64,000 bases of DNA from Bacillus vallismortis (GTDB taxonomy: Bacteria > Bacillota > Bacilli > Bacillales > Bacillaceae), in assembly GCF_040784915.1 (NCBI RefSeq), contig NZ_CP160797.1:3648137-3712136 (forward strand). Direction: 5' to 3'. The notes below the pieces were generated by a model. It ran no database searches. It worked only from the letters and a program-made list of their open reading frames with translations, and had not been told where the DNA came from. Below, one piece after another: positions 1 to 8,928 of the stretch (within the stretch, counting starts at the first letter, position 1; each line of letters begins with the position of its first letter). The position numbers and the translations under genes were made by a program.

Positions 1-278
1 CTCGTTGTTTTCTGATCGATGCTGATGGCGGGAGACAGCCCCTCAATTGCATCAACATCCGGCTTATCCATTTGCCCTAAAAACTGGCGGGCATAGGCAG
101 ACAGCGACTCAACATACCGTCTCTGTCCTTCTGCATATATGGTGTCAAAGGCCAGGGAGGATTTCCCTGATCCAGACAAACCCGTAACAACGACAAGCTG
201 GTCTCTTGGAATCGTTACATCTATATTTTTCAGGTTATGCGCCCTGGCTCCCTTCACCTCTATCCGATCCATAGCCAT
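1..278 (-). CDS. uvrA: UvrABC excinuclease subunit A, N-terminal part (partial)
   Basis: The N-terminal ~92 residues of UvrA, the damage-recognition ATPase of nucleotide excision repair; the rest lies beyond the window start. The ATG at 278 begins [18 protein letters not shown], and a Walker A motif (GLSGSGKSS) follows at about residues 33-41, the usual place for UvrA ATP-binding site I. A GGAAGGATG-type ribosome site lies 9-10 bases upstream, inside the end of uvrB. The gap to the uvrB stop is only 7 bases, so the two genes form one SOS operon read leftwards. Confidence 0.97.
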   Translation of the reverse strand, partial: MAMDRIEVKGARAHNLKNIDVTIPRDQLVVVTGLSGSGKSSLAFDTIYAEGQRRYVESLSAYARQFLGQMDKPDVDAIEGLSPAISIDQKTT

Positions 279-285
279 GTGTTCA

Positions 286-2271
286 TCATCCTTCCGCTTT
301 TAGCTCTAAAAGTAAATCGCGAAGCTCCGCGGCTCTTTCAAAGTCAAGCGCCTTGGCGGCTTCTTTCATTTCGTGCTCCATCTGTTCAACGACTTTCTGG
401 CGTTCTTTCTTCGTCATTTTCGACAGCTTCGGCGCGGCTTTTGTTTTGTATTCGGCTTTATCCTCAGCTGCTGCTGTGGCGCGAATGACATCGCGAATTT
501 CTTTATTTATGGTTTTCGGCGTAATGCCGTGCTCTTCGTTAAACCGCTCCTGCTGCTCACGGCGGCGTGTTGTTTCATTCATCGCAATTTCCATAGACTT
601 CGTCATTTTATCTGCGTACATAATGACGCGGCCTTCAGAGTTTCTCGCTGCCCGTCCGATGGTCTGAATCAGAGAACGCTCCGAACGAAGGAAGCCTTCC
701 TTATCCGCATCCAAAATCGCAACGAGAGATACTTCGGGAATATCGAGGCCTTCCCTCAGCAGGTTGATGCCGACAAGCACATCATGCTTCCCAAGGCGCA
801 GGTCGCGGATAATTTCAATCCGTTCAAGCGTCTTAATCTCTGAATGCAAATAGTTTATTTTAATGCCAATTTCCTTCAGATAATCCGTCAGGTCCTCTGA
901 CATTTTCTTCGTCAAGGTTGTCACGAGCACCCGTTCATCCCGTTCGACTCTTGCTTGAATTTCGCCGATCAAGTCATCAATCTGGCCTTCAATCGGGCGC
1001 ACATCAATAAGCGGGTCAAGAAGCCCCGTCGGACGGATGATCTGCTCGATCATTTCATCCGTATGCTCAATCTCATACGGTCCTGGCGTTGCTGATACAT
1101 ACACGATGTTGCGCATGTGCTTTTCAAACTCTTCAAAACGGAGCGGACGGTTATCAAGTGCTGACGGAAGACGGAAGCCGTGATCCACGAGCACCTGTTT
1201 CCGCGCCTGGTCCCCATTAAACATGCCGCGCACCTGAGGAATCGTCACATGCGACTCATCTACCACGATCATAAAATCGTCAGGGAAATAATCAAGAAGC
1301 GTATACGGCGTTGAACCCGGAGGCCGAAGCGTCAAATGTCTTGAATAGTTCTCAATGCCGGAGCAGAAACCCATTTCCCGCATCATCTCAAGATCATATC
1401 TTGTCCGCTGCTCTAAACGCTGCGCTTCAAGCAACTTGCCATTTTCGTGCATGACCTTCAGCTGCTCCTCAAGCTCCTTCTCGATATTTTGAATCGCTTT
1501 CTCCATTTTCTCGGCCCGCGTTACGAAGTGGGACGCCGGGAAAATCGCAACATGATCGCGGTCGCCGAGAATTTCTCCTGTCAGGGCGTCCACTTCCCTG
1601 ATCCTTTCGATTTCATCACCGAAAAACTCGACTCTAATACAGTGTTCATCACGAGATGCAGGGAAGATTTCCACTACATCTCCGCGCACACGAAATGTCC
1701 CGCGCTGAAAGTCGATATCATTGCGGGCATATTGGATGTCTACAAGTTTTCTGAGCAGCTCATTTCTCTCAATTTCCATTTCAGGCCGCAGTGACACGAC
1801 CATTTCCCGGTATTCTTCAGGCGAACCGAGACCGTATATACAAGACACACTTGCGATAATAATGACATCTCTCCGCTCAAACAGAGACGATGTGGCGGAG
1901 TGTCTCAGTTTATCAATTTCATCATTAATACTGGCGTCTTTTTCTATAAACGTATCCGTTTGAGGCACATACGCCTCCGGCTGATAATAATCATAATAAC
2001 TGACAAAATACTCGACAGCGTTGTTCGGAAAAAACTCCTTGAACTCGCTGTAAAGCTGTCCGGCAAGGGTTTTGTTATGGGCAATCACGAGAGTCGGCTT
2101 ATTGACTTCTTTAATCAAATTAGACACTGTAAATGTTTTACCCGTTCCTGTCGCACCCAGCAGAGTCTGATGCTTCTTGCCCTCCTGAATTCCTTTTACA
2201 AGTTTTTCAATGGCTTTCGGCTGATCTCCCTGGGGCTGGTATTTCGAGACTAACTCAAAGCGATCTTTCAC
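286..2271 (-). CDS. uvrB: UvrABC excinuclease subunit B (DNA helicase-like)
   Basis: UvrB (661 aa) receives damaged DNA from UvrA, checks the lesion and recruits UvrC for incision. Visible features: Walker A GATGTGKT at about residues 39-46, the Y-rich beta-hairpin ([13 protein letters not shown], about 92-104), the DESH helicase motif II near 340, helicase motifs V-VI ([10 protein letters not shown] and QTIGRAARN), and a C-terminal UVR motif ([15 protein letters not shown]) that contacts UvrC. The start is GTG at 2271, preceded by GGAGG. The length is the usual one for Bacillus. It heads the uvrBA operon and is preceded by a LexA box. Confidence 0.98.
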   Translation of the reverse strand: MKDRFELVSKYQPQGDQPKAIEKLVKGIQEGKKHQTLLGATGTGKTFTVSNLIKEVNKPTLVIAHNKTLAGQLYSEFKEFFPNNAVEYFVSYYDYYQPEAYVPQTDTFIEKDASINDEIDKLRHSATSSLFERRDVIIIASVSCIYGLGSPEEYREMVVSLRPEMEIERNELLRKLVDIQYARNDIDFQRGTFRVRGDVVEIFPASRDEHCIRVEFFGDEIERIREVDALTGEILGDRDHVAIFPASHFVTRAEKMEKAIQNIEKELEEQLKVMHENGKLLEAQRLEQRTRYDLEMMREMGFCSGIENYSRHLTLRPPGSTPYTLLDYFPDDFMIVVDESHVTIPQVRGMFNGDQARKQVLVDHGFRLPSALDNRPLRFEEFEKHMRNIVYVSATPGPYEIEHTDEMIEQIIRPTGLLDPLIDVRPIEGQIDDLIGEIQARVERDERVLVTTLTKKMSEDLTDYLKEIGIKINYLHSEIKTLERIEIIRDLRLGKHDVLVGINLLREGLDIPEVSLVAILDADKEGFLRSERSLIQTIGRAARNSEGRVIMYADKMTKSMEIAMNETTRRREQQERFNEEHGITPKTINKEIRDVIRATAAAEDKAEYKTKAAPKLSKMTKKERQKVVEQMEHEMKEAAKALDFERAAELRDLLLELKAEG

Positions 2272-2348
2272 AAAATAAGCCTCCGTTTCTTTAACGAAAT
2301 CTTCCTATAGATATAGTAACACAATGGAATGTAAAATCACTAAAAATA

Positions 2349-2362
2349 CGAACTAAAGTTCG
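2349..2362. promoter_or_regulatory. LexA (DinR) SOS operator upstream of uvrB
   Basis: CGAACTAAAGTTCG is a perfect CGAAC-N4-GTTCG palindrome, the core of the B. subtilis SOS box. It lies about 80 bases upstream of the uvrB GTG, where LexA repression of uvrBA is expected. It also lies downstream of the csbA terminator, so it is specific to uvrBA. Confidence 0.9.
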
Positions 2363-2394
2363 GTGGTTTTTTATTTCCAGCTGTTTTCATGTAT

Positions 2395-2425
2395 AAAAAA
2401 CCTGCTTTTAAAACGTAAAAGCAGG
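2395..2425 (-). terminator. csbA terminator
   Basis: Read leftwards, CCTGCTTTTA and a complementary AAAAGCAGG arm form a stem with a short T-rich loop, followed by a run of six T. It lies just after csbA and before the uvrB SOS box, separating the two transcription units. Confidence 0.85.
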
Positions 2426-2454
2426 AATTCGTCGTTATATTCATTATGTCCGTT

Positions 2455-2685
2455 TTACTCTTCTTTTTTCTCGGCAGTTTTTTTGGCCATGTACAGTCCG
2501 CCAGCCACAAGAGACACAACATCCAATCCTACAATAAAATACGTTTCTGTATAGCCTTTTAAATAAGAGGCAAACAGCAATGCAGCTGTCAGGGCGATCG
2601 CCACATAATGATTAAAAGTGACTCTTGAAAAAAGGACAACAAGCATAAAAGGGAAAAACAATGCAAAAACGGCTTTTGTAATCAA
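2455..2685 (-). CDS. csbA: CsbA, small membrane protein of the general stress regulon
   Basis: A 76-residue protein with two to three hydrophobic segments (residues ~5-23, 28-44, 50-66) and a charged tail ending KKTAEKKEE, so an integral membrane protein. Sequence and length match B. subtilis CsbA, a sigma-B-controlled gene whose biochemical role is unknown. Two tandem TTG codons (2688 and 2685) can start it. The inner one (2685) sits 6 bases after AGGAGGG and gives the known 76-residue length, so it is preferred. Confidence 0.9.
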   Translation of the reverse strand: MITKAVFALFFPFMLVVLFSRVTFNHYVAIALTAALLFASYLKGYTETYFIVGLDVVSLVAGGLYMAKKTAEKKEE

Positions 2686-2720
2686 CAAAAACCCTCCTCA
2701 GGGATTCTTCATCTGATCTG

Positions 2721-2749
2721 ATTATAGTAAAAAATGAAGAATCGGACAA
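2721..2749 (-). promoter_or_regulatory. Sigma-A-type promoter of csbA
   Basis: TTGTCC-N17-TATAAT read leftwards, ending about 35 bases upstream of the csbA start. A GGGTAT further upstream (2777-2782 region) resembles a sigma-B -10 box, as expected for csbA, but I could not find a convincing matching -35. Confidence 0.7.
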
Positions 2750-2801
2750 TCGTGCAATCGTTCCCTCTTTCTACACCATACCCTTTTTCAGGCGACATCA
2801 A

Positions 2802-2936
2802 TCACCATCTTTGCACTTTGCCCCGGCCGACAGAAGCATTTGCGGTACTTTTGTATGAAGGGCAGTAAGCCTTAGCTTGATATTGAAGCCCGCCGGCATA
2901 GAAGAGCGCCCCCGAGAATAAATAGGCGGACAGCAC
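2802..2936 (-). other. Possible small ORF or gene remnant (44 codons), unidentified
   Basis: The 417 bases between csbA and the next gene hold a GC-rich patch with a leftward frame of 44 codons from GTG (2936) to TGA (2802). The translation looks protein-like: a short hydrophobic stretch (YLFSGALFYAGGL) followed by a polar tail with YQAKAYCPSYKS and GRGKVQRW. An in-frame stop lies two codons before the GTG and there is no ribosome site, so it may be the tail of a decayed gene rather than an active one. No function can be assigned. Confidence 0.3.
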
Positions 2937-2983
2937 TAGTTAAGCTGCACTTTTGATGATATTTTATTTAGGACTTTCTGCTT

Positions 2984-3033
2984 TTGACATCATTTTCCTA
3001 AAAATCTACAATTGAGCGATAGTGTTCACTATC
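2984..3033 (+). promoter_or_regulatory. Sigma-A promoter with overlapping palindromic operator before yvkC
   Basis: TTGACA (2984-2989), a 17-base spacer and TACAAT (3007-3012) form a near-consensus promoter. Six bases later lies GATAGTG-TT-CACTATC (3018-3033), a palindrome with perfect 7-base arms covering the expected transcription start. This is the classic position for a repressor site. The TetR-family gene yvkB in the same operon is the obvious candidate regulator (inference). Confidence 0.8.
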
Positions 3034-3102
3034 ATTTTTTGACCACAGGCTCCGTCATAAAAGACTAGAGAGAAAAAAAGGAAGGAAAGAGGGGTTTCAA
3101 AT

Positions 3103-5595
3103 ATGTATTCTTTTTTATTTCGCCAAGCAGAAGCGTCCAGCCAGCTGGCTGGCGCAAAAGGCATGAATTTAATTAAACTGACCAAACACGGGCTTCCTGT
3201 TCCGGACGGCTTTATCATTCAGACGAATGCGCTCACCCGTTTTATGGAGGATAACCAACTTCATGAGACTAGCGAAAATATCGAAAACGAGATCATCGGC
3301 GGAACATTTTCTGAAGAACTGAAACATGAGCTGACAAGTTCCTTTTACAAGTTAAGAGAATCATATCGCTCCGTTGCCGTTCGCTCTTCGTCTGCCTCGG
3401 AAGATTTAGAAGGCGCTTCATTCGCGGGGCAATATGAAACCTATTTAAATATCAAAACAGAGGAAGAGTTTCTAGCTAAAGTGAAAGAATGCTGGGCTTC
3501 ATTCTTCTCCGGCCGAGTCAGCAGTTATAAGAAAAAAATGAACAACCAGATCGCAGAGCCGTTAATGGGTGTTGTCGTTCAGGGCCTGATCGATTCAGAC
3601 GTATCAGGTGTAATTTTCAGCCGCAATCCTGTTACCCATGATGATAGAGAGCTATTAATCAGCGCCAGCTATGGTTTGGGGGAAGCTGTTGTATCAGGAA
3701 GTGTCACCCCAGACACATTTATAGTCAATAAATCTTCGTTTGAGATTCAGAAAGAAATAGGTGCAAAAGAAATCTACATAGAGTCCGCGGCAGAAGGAAT
3801 TACTGAAAGAGAAACGAGCGAAGACATGCGCAGCCGTTTTTGCCTTACAGATGAACAAGTGTTTGAACTGACTGAAATCACAAAAAAAACCGAAGACCTG
3901 TACGGGTATCCAGTCGATCTAGAATTCGGAATTGCAGATCATCAAGTATACCTTCTGCAGGCTCGCCCGATTACAACGATTGAACAGGACAAAAAAGCGG
4001 CAGAGGAAGAACGCAGCTTCATGATTACCGACGCTGATATGAATGATTTTTGGCTCAACATGGAGTCAAATATTGAAGGTCCGGTGAGTCCGCTATTTTC
4101 TTCGATCATTGTACCGGCCATGGAATACGGCTTGAAGAAAAACATGCAAAAGTTTCCGATCGGGGCAGTTACAGAAGAAGTGAAGCTTTATCGCGGGCAC
4201 ATTTATTCCAAAAACCAAGGCGGGCAGCAGCCTGATGAGGACTGCGGCAAAGAGCTTTTTCCGATATTATCGGAGCGTATGTATGACATCATCAAACACA
4301 CGTACCTTCCATTTTACGAGATACTGGATCAGCTCGCACAAACTGATCATACTGCTGAAAGCGCACTTGATGCTTTTCGGAAATTAAAAGCCTTTTATCT
4401 CACGGCTTATGATGAGCATTTCAATATTGTTTTCCCGCAAATGCTTCTGACAAACAAATTGCAAGCGATGTACCAGCACATTCAAGGCGAGTCCGAAACC
4501 GCTCATTTTTACGAGATGCTGACAGGCAAAATGAACAAATCACTGGAAACTGACCGCTGCCTGTGGCTCTATTCCGTTAAAGTGCAGGAAAACCCGAACC
4601 TGCTGTTCATTTTTGAAAACACTGAGCCGGAACAGCTTCAGGAAAAATTGGAACAAACTGATGAGGGCAGACACTTCCTGAGGAACATCCATGAATTTTT
4701 ACAGGACTACGGGTGGAGGTCTGTAAAGAGCCATGATCTGATTGAACAGATCTGGGCAGAAAATCCGTATTTTGCTCTGGCCAATATTCAAAATTACGTC
4801 CGCAATGGCTATCATTTTGACAATGAATTTCAGAAAACGAAAGAAAAACGAGAGAAATTATACCATGACTTCTTGAAAAATATAGAGGATCCCAATTTAC
4901 AAGAGGAATTCAACCGTTATTATCAGTGGACGCTGAACGCTGCAAATATAATGGATGACCACCACTTTTATATTGACGCCATGCTGGATGCCAAGGCGAG
5001 GGTCTTTTTGCTGAAGGTCGGTGAGTTACTGGCGGAAAACGGTGTCATTCAAGATCGTGAAGACCTTTGGTTCCTATATGATGATGAAGTGGAAAACGCG
5101 CTACTTCACCCTGTATCCCTGCAAGAAAAGGCTGAAAAACGCAGACAGGCCTTTCACGAGTATGAGCTTGCCAAAGCCCCTGCCTACCTCGGTACTCCGA
5201 CAAAAGAACAGCTCAAAGTCGCTGAAGAAATTGTCGGCGCCGTGATAGAGGATGAAAAAAACACGGAGGATCATATCTTTGGCATTGCGGCATCAAGCGG
5301 CATGGCAACAGGTCCGGTGAAAATGATTCGGGACGCCAGTGAATTTTCTCAATTCGCTTCTGGTGAAGTGCTCGTTTGCAAAATGACCACACCGCTATGG
5401 ACCAGCCTGTTTCAAGACGCCAAAGCGATTATTACAGATACAGGCGGCATATTGTCTCACGCTGCGATTATAGCTCGCGAATACGGCATTCCCGCCGTTC
5501 TCGGCACACGCACTGCAACAGAAAGACTTCGAGACGGAGACATCATCACTGTTGACGGGAGCAGCGGCAAAATCACAGTTGTCAGCCGGGCCTAA
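3103..5595 (+). CDS. yvkC: PEP-synthase-like phosphotransferase; probable rifampin phosphotransferase
   Basis: An 830-aa enzyme of the pyruvate-phosphate-dikinase family, annotated in B. subtilis as YvkC/Pps. Order: N-terminal ATP-grasp domain (~1-320; KGMNLIKLT, VRSSSASEDLEGASFAGQYE, LQARPITT), a long alpha-helical middle (~325-730), and a C-terminal swivelling phosphohistidine domain with TGGILSHAAIIAREYGIPAV, whose His carries the phosphate. True PEP synthases end with a pyruvate/PEP barrel, which is absent here. The three-part build and length match rifampin phosphotransferases (RPH), which transfer the beta-phosphate of ATP to rifamycins. Operon partners are a TetR regulator and an exporter, which favours a drug-detoxifying role. 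Substrate is inferred. Confidence 0.85.
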   Translation: MYSFLFRQAEASSQLAGAKGMNLIKLTKHGLPVPDGFIIQTNALTRFMEDNQLHETSENIENEIIGGTFSEELKHELTSSFYKLRESYRSVAVRSSSASEDLEGASFAGQYETYLNIKTEEEFLAKVKECWASFFSGRVSSYKKKMNNQIAEPLMGVVVQGLIDSDVSGVIFSRNPVTHDDRELLISASYGLGEAVVSGSVTPDTFIVNKSSFEIQKEIGAKEIYIESAAEGITERETSEDMRSRFCLTDEQVFELTEITKKTEDLYGYPVDLEFGIADHQVYLLQARPITTIEQDKKAAEEERSFMITDADMNDFWLNMESNIEGPVSPLFSSIIVPAMEYGLKKNMQKFPIGAVTEEVKLYRGHIYSKNQGGQQPDEDCGKELFPILSERMYDIIKHTYLPFYEILDQLAQTDHTAESALDAFRKLKAFYLTAYDEHFNIVFPQMLLTNKLQAMYQHIQGESETAHFYEMLTGKMNKSLETDRCLWLYSVKVQENPNLLFIFENTEPEQLQEKLEQTDEGRHFLRNIHEFLQDYGWRSVKSHDLIEQIWAENPYFALANIQNYVRNGYHFDNEFQKTKEKREKLYHDFLKNIEDPNLQEEFNRYYQWTLNAANIMDDHHFYIDAMLDAKARVFLLKVGELLAENGVIQDREDLWFLYDDEVENALLHPVSLQEKAEKRRQAFHEYELAKAPAYLGTPTKEQLKVAEEIVGAVIEDEKNTEDHIFGIAASSGMATGPVKMIRDASEFSQFASGEVLVCKMTTPLWTSLFQDAKAIITDTGGILSHAAIIAREYGIPAVLGTRTATERLRDGDIITVDGSSGKITVVSRA

Positions 5596-5625
5596 CGCCT
5601 TCTCCCCCCTTTCTTATGCAAGCGG

Positions 5626-5648
5626 GGCAGGTGTATACTTGTCCTGCC
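5626..5648. repeat. Inverted repeat between yvkC and yvkB
   Basis: GGCAGG and CCTGCC flank an 11-base centre containing GTATAC, ending about 25 bases before the yvkB start codon. It could be a second regulator site or a weak hairpin reducing read-through. It does not match the operator at 3018-3033, and there is no T-run to make it a standard terminator. Confidence 0.45.
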
Positions 5649-5672
5649 AGTATATTCGCGAGGTGAAACGTA

Positions 5673-6239
5673 TTGAGACCGACAAACAAGAGAATCCTTG
5701 ACGCTGCCATGCAGCTGCTCGTCAAAAAAGGATATCGCGCAACGACTACAAAAGAAATCGCAGAAAAAGCAAATGTCAGTGAAGCGACGATTTTCAGGAA
5801 TTTTAAAAACAAACAGGGGCTAGTCGAGGCTTTGCTTTCTCAGCCTTCTCCAAACAGGAGCCGCATTTTGGAGCAAACAGAAGGCGATTTGCACAAAGAC
5901 CTGCTGCATATCGGAACCTGTCTCTTGGAGGAGCTCGAACATAGAAAAGATTTGATTAAAATCAGCTTTCGTGAACCGGCCATGTTTCAGGATGTCATCA
6001 ACCACGTAACTGAATATCCCCAATCTATGAAACAGCTATTGGTTGATTATCTCAAAGAAATGGGTGAAAAAGGGGTTATTCAGACAGGAAATGAAGCGGA
6101 GCATGCGGACGTGTTCATGTCGCTCATTTTCGGTTATTTTATTCACCGCCTCCATTTAGGAGACCGGGTGATTTCAATGCCTCAGGAAAAAATGCTGGAG
6201 CATAGCACTGCTTTATTTGTCAAAGGAATCTCTCGATGA
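5673..6239 (+). CDS. yvkB: TetR/AcrR-family transcriptional regulator
   Basis: 188 aa with an N-terminal TetR helix-turn-helix (residues ~4-50; ILDAAMQLLVKKGYRATTTKEIAEKANVS in part, then EATIFRNFKNKQGL) and a helical ligand-binding C-terminal domain. The start is TTG at 5673, supported by GAGGTG 8-10 bases upstream; no better ATG exists. It lies between the phosphotransferase and the exporter. The natural model is that it represses the operon through the palindrome at 3018-3033 until a drug or metabolite binds. The ligand is unknown. Confidence 0.9.
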   Translation: MRPTNKRILDAAMQLLVKKGYRATTTKEIAEKANVSEATIFRNFKNKQGLVEALLSQPSPNRSRILEQTEGDLHKDLLHIGTCLLEELEHRKDLIKISFREPAMFQDVINHVTEYPQSMKQLLVDYLKEMGEKGVIQTGNEAEHADVFMSLIFGYFIHRLHLGDRVISMPQEKMLEHSTALFVKGISR

Positions 6240-6269
6240 ACTCCTTGGCATAAAAAAAGGAGGATCCCA

Positions 6270-7604
6270 ATGAGTTCAAGAAAAGAATGGGCGCTGATCG
6301 TCTCGTTATTATTGGGGGCCATCCTGGTTCCCATTAACTCAACGATGATCGCGGTCGCGCTCTCATCTATATCCCATACGTATAACGAGTCCATCACAAG
6401 CATCACCTGGGTGGTTACCGTTTATTTAATCATAATGGCCGTCACACAGCCGATCGCTGGAAAACTCGGTGACATGTACGGCAACAAAACAATGTATTTA
6501 TGGGGCGTCGGTCTATTTCTTATCGCATCTCTAGGCTGCGCCCTCTCACCGAGCCTGCTGCTGCTGATTGTATTTCGGGCATTGCAGGCTGTCGGCGGCG
6601 CACTGCTTACGCCAAACAGCATTGCCATTATCCGTCACGTTGTTTCAGAAAAACGTCTTCCGAAAGTATTTGGGTTTTTCGGGCTTGGCGCGGGACTTGG
6701 AGCAGCACTCGGGCCTTTCATCGGCTCTATGCTGATTGACAGCTTCAGCTGGCATTCGATTTTTTGGGTCAACATCCCGTTTCTCGCCATTGCTTTATTT
6801 ACGGCATTAATCATGTTCCCTCAATATAAAGAAAATAAATCTGAAGCGCCGCTGGATATTATCGGGTCTGTCTTGCTTGCGGGCAGTATCGTTTCAATTA
6901 TCCTGCTGACGAAAAATGAGGCTTCATGGGGCTATGCGGTATACAGTGTATTGATACTTCTTTTTGTTCCGCTTTTTTTCAGAAGAGAAAAACGCACACA
7001 GCACCCAATTATCGATTTTACACTGTTTAAAAGCTCAACCTTTACAAATGCCAATCTATCAGTCTTGTTGAGCAATCTAATGATGTATGCCATCTTATTG
7101 ATTATGCCATTATTCATGACGAACCAATTTGGGCTTAATACGTCTAACAGCGGCATGGCGCTTTCTGTATTTTCGATCTTTATGTCGGCGAGCAACTGGG
7201 CGGGCGCACAGCTCCATCACAAATGGGGAGCAAAGAAAATCATTTTTCTTTCATTTGCCATGATGGCTGCAGCCAATTTATTATTTATGCTGTTAAGCAG
7301 CTCGCATTCCGTCTTGTTCCTCATGCTCTCTCTTATCCTGGGCGGGCTGGCGTCCGGAGTCGGACTGACCAGCATGCAGGTGTCATCGCTTGCCACAGTA
7401 GATCCTGGCATGTCAGGAGCGGCGTCCGGAATTTTCTCGACCTTCCGTTATTTCGGAAGCATCATTTCATCAGCCTTAATCGGTCTGATATCGGGATATC
7501 ACACCCTATTTATCATTCTCTTTGCTGTGTCCATCATTGGCGTTTTTGTTTCATTAGGCATCAAATCTGATGAAACGGCACGGTTGGAGAAAAACTCAGC
7601 GTAA
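6270..7604 (+). CDS. yvkA: Major facilitator superfamily drug-type exporter
   Basis: A 444-aa membrane transporter with about 12-14 predicted helices. It carries MFS motif A after helix 2 (GKLGDMYGNK, ~65-74) and the antiporter motif C region (GLGAALGPFIGSML, ~140-153) typical of proton-coupled multidrug efflux pumps of the DHA2/EmrB type. ATG at 6270 follows a strong AGGAGG. It is 30 bases after yvkB and is the last gene of the operon, followed by a GC-rich terminator. Its substrate is not deducible; the context suggests it pairs with the YvkC modification enzyme. Confidence 0.9.
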   Translation: MSSRKEWALIVSLLLGAILVPINSTMIAVALSSISHTYNESITSITWVVTVYLIIMAVTQPIAGKLGDMYGNKTMYLWGVGLFLIASLGCALSPSLLLLIVFRALQAVGGALLTPNSIAIIRHVVSEKRLPKVFGFFGLGAGLGAALGPFIGSMLIDSFSWHSIFWVNIPFLAIALFTALIMFPQYKENKSEAPLDIIGSVLLAGSIVSIILLTKNEASWGYAVYSVLILLFVPLFFRREKRTQHPIIDFTLFKSSTFTNANLSVLLSNLMMYAILLIMPLFMTNQFGLNTSNSGMALSVFSIFMSASNWAGAQLHHKWGAKKIIFLSFAMMAAANLLFMLLSSSHSVLFLMLSLILGGLASGVGLTSMQVSSLATVDPGMSGAASGIFSTFRYFGSIISSALIGLISGYHTLFIILFAVSIIGVFVSLGIKSDETARLEKNSA

Positions 7605-7611
7605 TTCAAAA

Positions 7612-7653
7612 CAGCCCGGCACCGCATCTTCTTGCGGTGCCGGGCTGTCTTTT
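7612..7653. terminator. Bidirectional terminator between yvkA and minJ
   Basis: CAGCCCGGCACCGCA and its complement TGCGGTGCCGGGCTG form a very stable stem with a 6-base loop. CTTTT follows on the + side and TTTTG on the - side, so it can serve both convergent units. It abuts the minJ stop codon. Confidence 0.85.
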
Positions 7654-8848
7654 ACGACCCAGACAAAGCGGCTGCTTCGTCTTCACGTTCATCCTTTACG
7701 AAAAGGATACCTAATTCATGATGTTCTCCCTCATAAGAAGCTCGCTGATCAAAACGAATTTCCCCGTTCAAACCGATAATTTCAAGCTTCACATACGCAC
7801 GGTTATGCTGGAGCGCTTCATAAAAATCGGATACATTCTTAACGGGTATGCCATTAACCTTCGTAATGATTTCCCCAATTTTCAATTCCAGATCCTCAGC
7901 TGGCGTATTTGGTATAATACCAAGCACCATTAAGCCTTGATCACGTTTTGAGAAATAAAACGGTGCCGCGTTATCGTTCGCTCTTTGCTTAATAGACAGA
8001 AAGATACGTCCTAACAAAGCTGCACAGACGGCTGCTCCCGCAAGCGGCGCCCACAGTAAGCTCGCTGCACCGAGAGCTGTGACGGCAAGGCCCAGAATAC
8101 AAATGCGTTTCGCTGTGATCCTTATGCTCGTTTCAGGCAGCGACCCCTGCACCCGTTGCCCAAACCCGACAAAATAAGGAATCCATAGAAAATGGAATGA
8201 CCCGCCGGGAACAGTAAACACCGGCCACCAGCTGAGATGCGATTCTAATCCGTTCCCGGGCACGAGAAGGAACAGCGGCAAAAGCCATATCCGGTTTGCC
8301 AGCTGCTGGCCGATAGGCAAACCGCGGCTGCTCACGACAAGTGCCGGTGATGTTCTCACGTGTGCAGATCGATAAGCTACCGCTCCCTCAATAATAATCA
8401 GCAAGCCTAAAAAAACAGCCATAGCCGGCCAAACGACCGCAAACCCTTGCGGAAATCTCTCTAGAAAAGGTTCCGCTTGATTCATTTGCAGTCCAAAACC
8501 TATCAGCATACTCATACTGACGATATATGCAGCAGACATCCAGTTGGCGCGAAGAGTAAGCGCTGCCGCCGCAGTGATAACGGCAATAATTGCAAGTATA
8601 CCGAGAGGAATCGAGATTCCGAGTATACCTAAAACAACTGACAAAACGAGACCGGGAATCAGTCCCTTTGTATAAGTGAATTTTAGATCATCATAAATAT
8701 CCGCTATTTTTGTATGAAAGGTTCTTCGTTCCCGTTTGATTCTCACATAGCCGAAAGCAAGGCTTATGATGATAAAAAACCAGAAAAGCGGGTGTAAGAA
8801 GAACAGGCCCGCACTTTTTAACAGTTCAAATCCCCATTGAACAGACAC
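7652..8848 (-). CDS. minJ: MinJ, division-site selection protein (PDZ membrane protein)
   Basis: About 398 aa with six to eight transmembrane helices in the first ~280 residues and a C-terminal PDZ domain (about 300-385; LMVLGIIPNTPAEDLELKIG region). In B. subtilis, MinJ bridges DivIVA to MinCD at the cell pole and septum, keeping Z-rings from re-forming there, and is also needed for normal swarming. The start is taken as the GTG at 8848 (MSVQWGFELLKS), which has GGCGGTG upstream and gives the known length. A frame extension to 8860 is possible. It is next to swrA, as in strain 168. Confidence 0.93.
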   Translation of the reverse strand: MSVQWGFELLKSAGLFFLHPLFWFFIIISLAFGYVRIKRERRTFHTKIADIYDDLKFTYTKGLIPGLVLSVVLGILGISIPLGILAIIAVITAAAALTLRANWMSAAYIVSMSMLIGFGLQMNQAEPFLERFPQGFAVVWPAMAVFLGLLIIIEGAVAYRSAHVRTSPALVVSSRGLPIGQQLANRIWLLPLFLLVPGNGLESHLSWWPVFTVPGGSFHFLWIPYFVGFGQRVQGSLPETSIRITAKRICILGLAVTALGAASLLWAPLAGAAVCAALLGRIFLSIKQRANDNAAPFYFSKRDQGLMVLGIIPNTPAEDLELKIGEIITKVNGIPVKNVSDFYEALQHNRAYVKLEIIGLNGEIRFDQRASYEGEHHELGILFVKDEREDEAAALSGS

Positions 8849-8928
8849 TATCTTTTTCACCGCCTCAAGCCAAACATATTACTCATATTCTATCAAATAT
8901 TAAATGACTTGGATATCCTCAGGATGGT

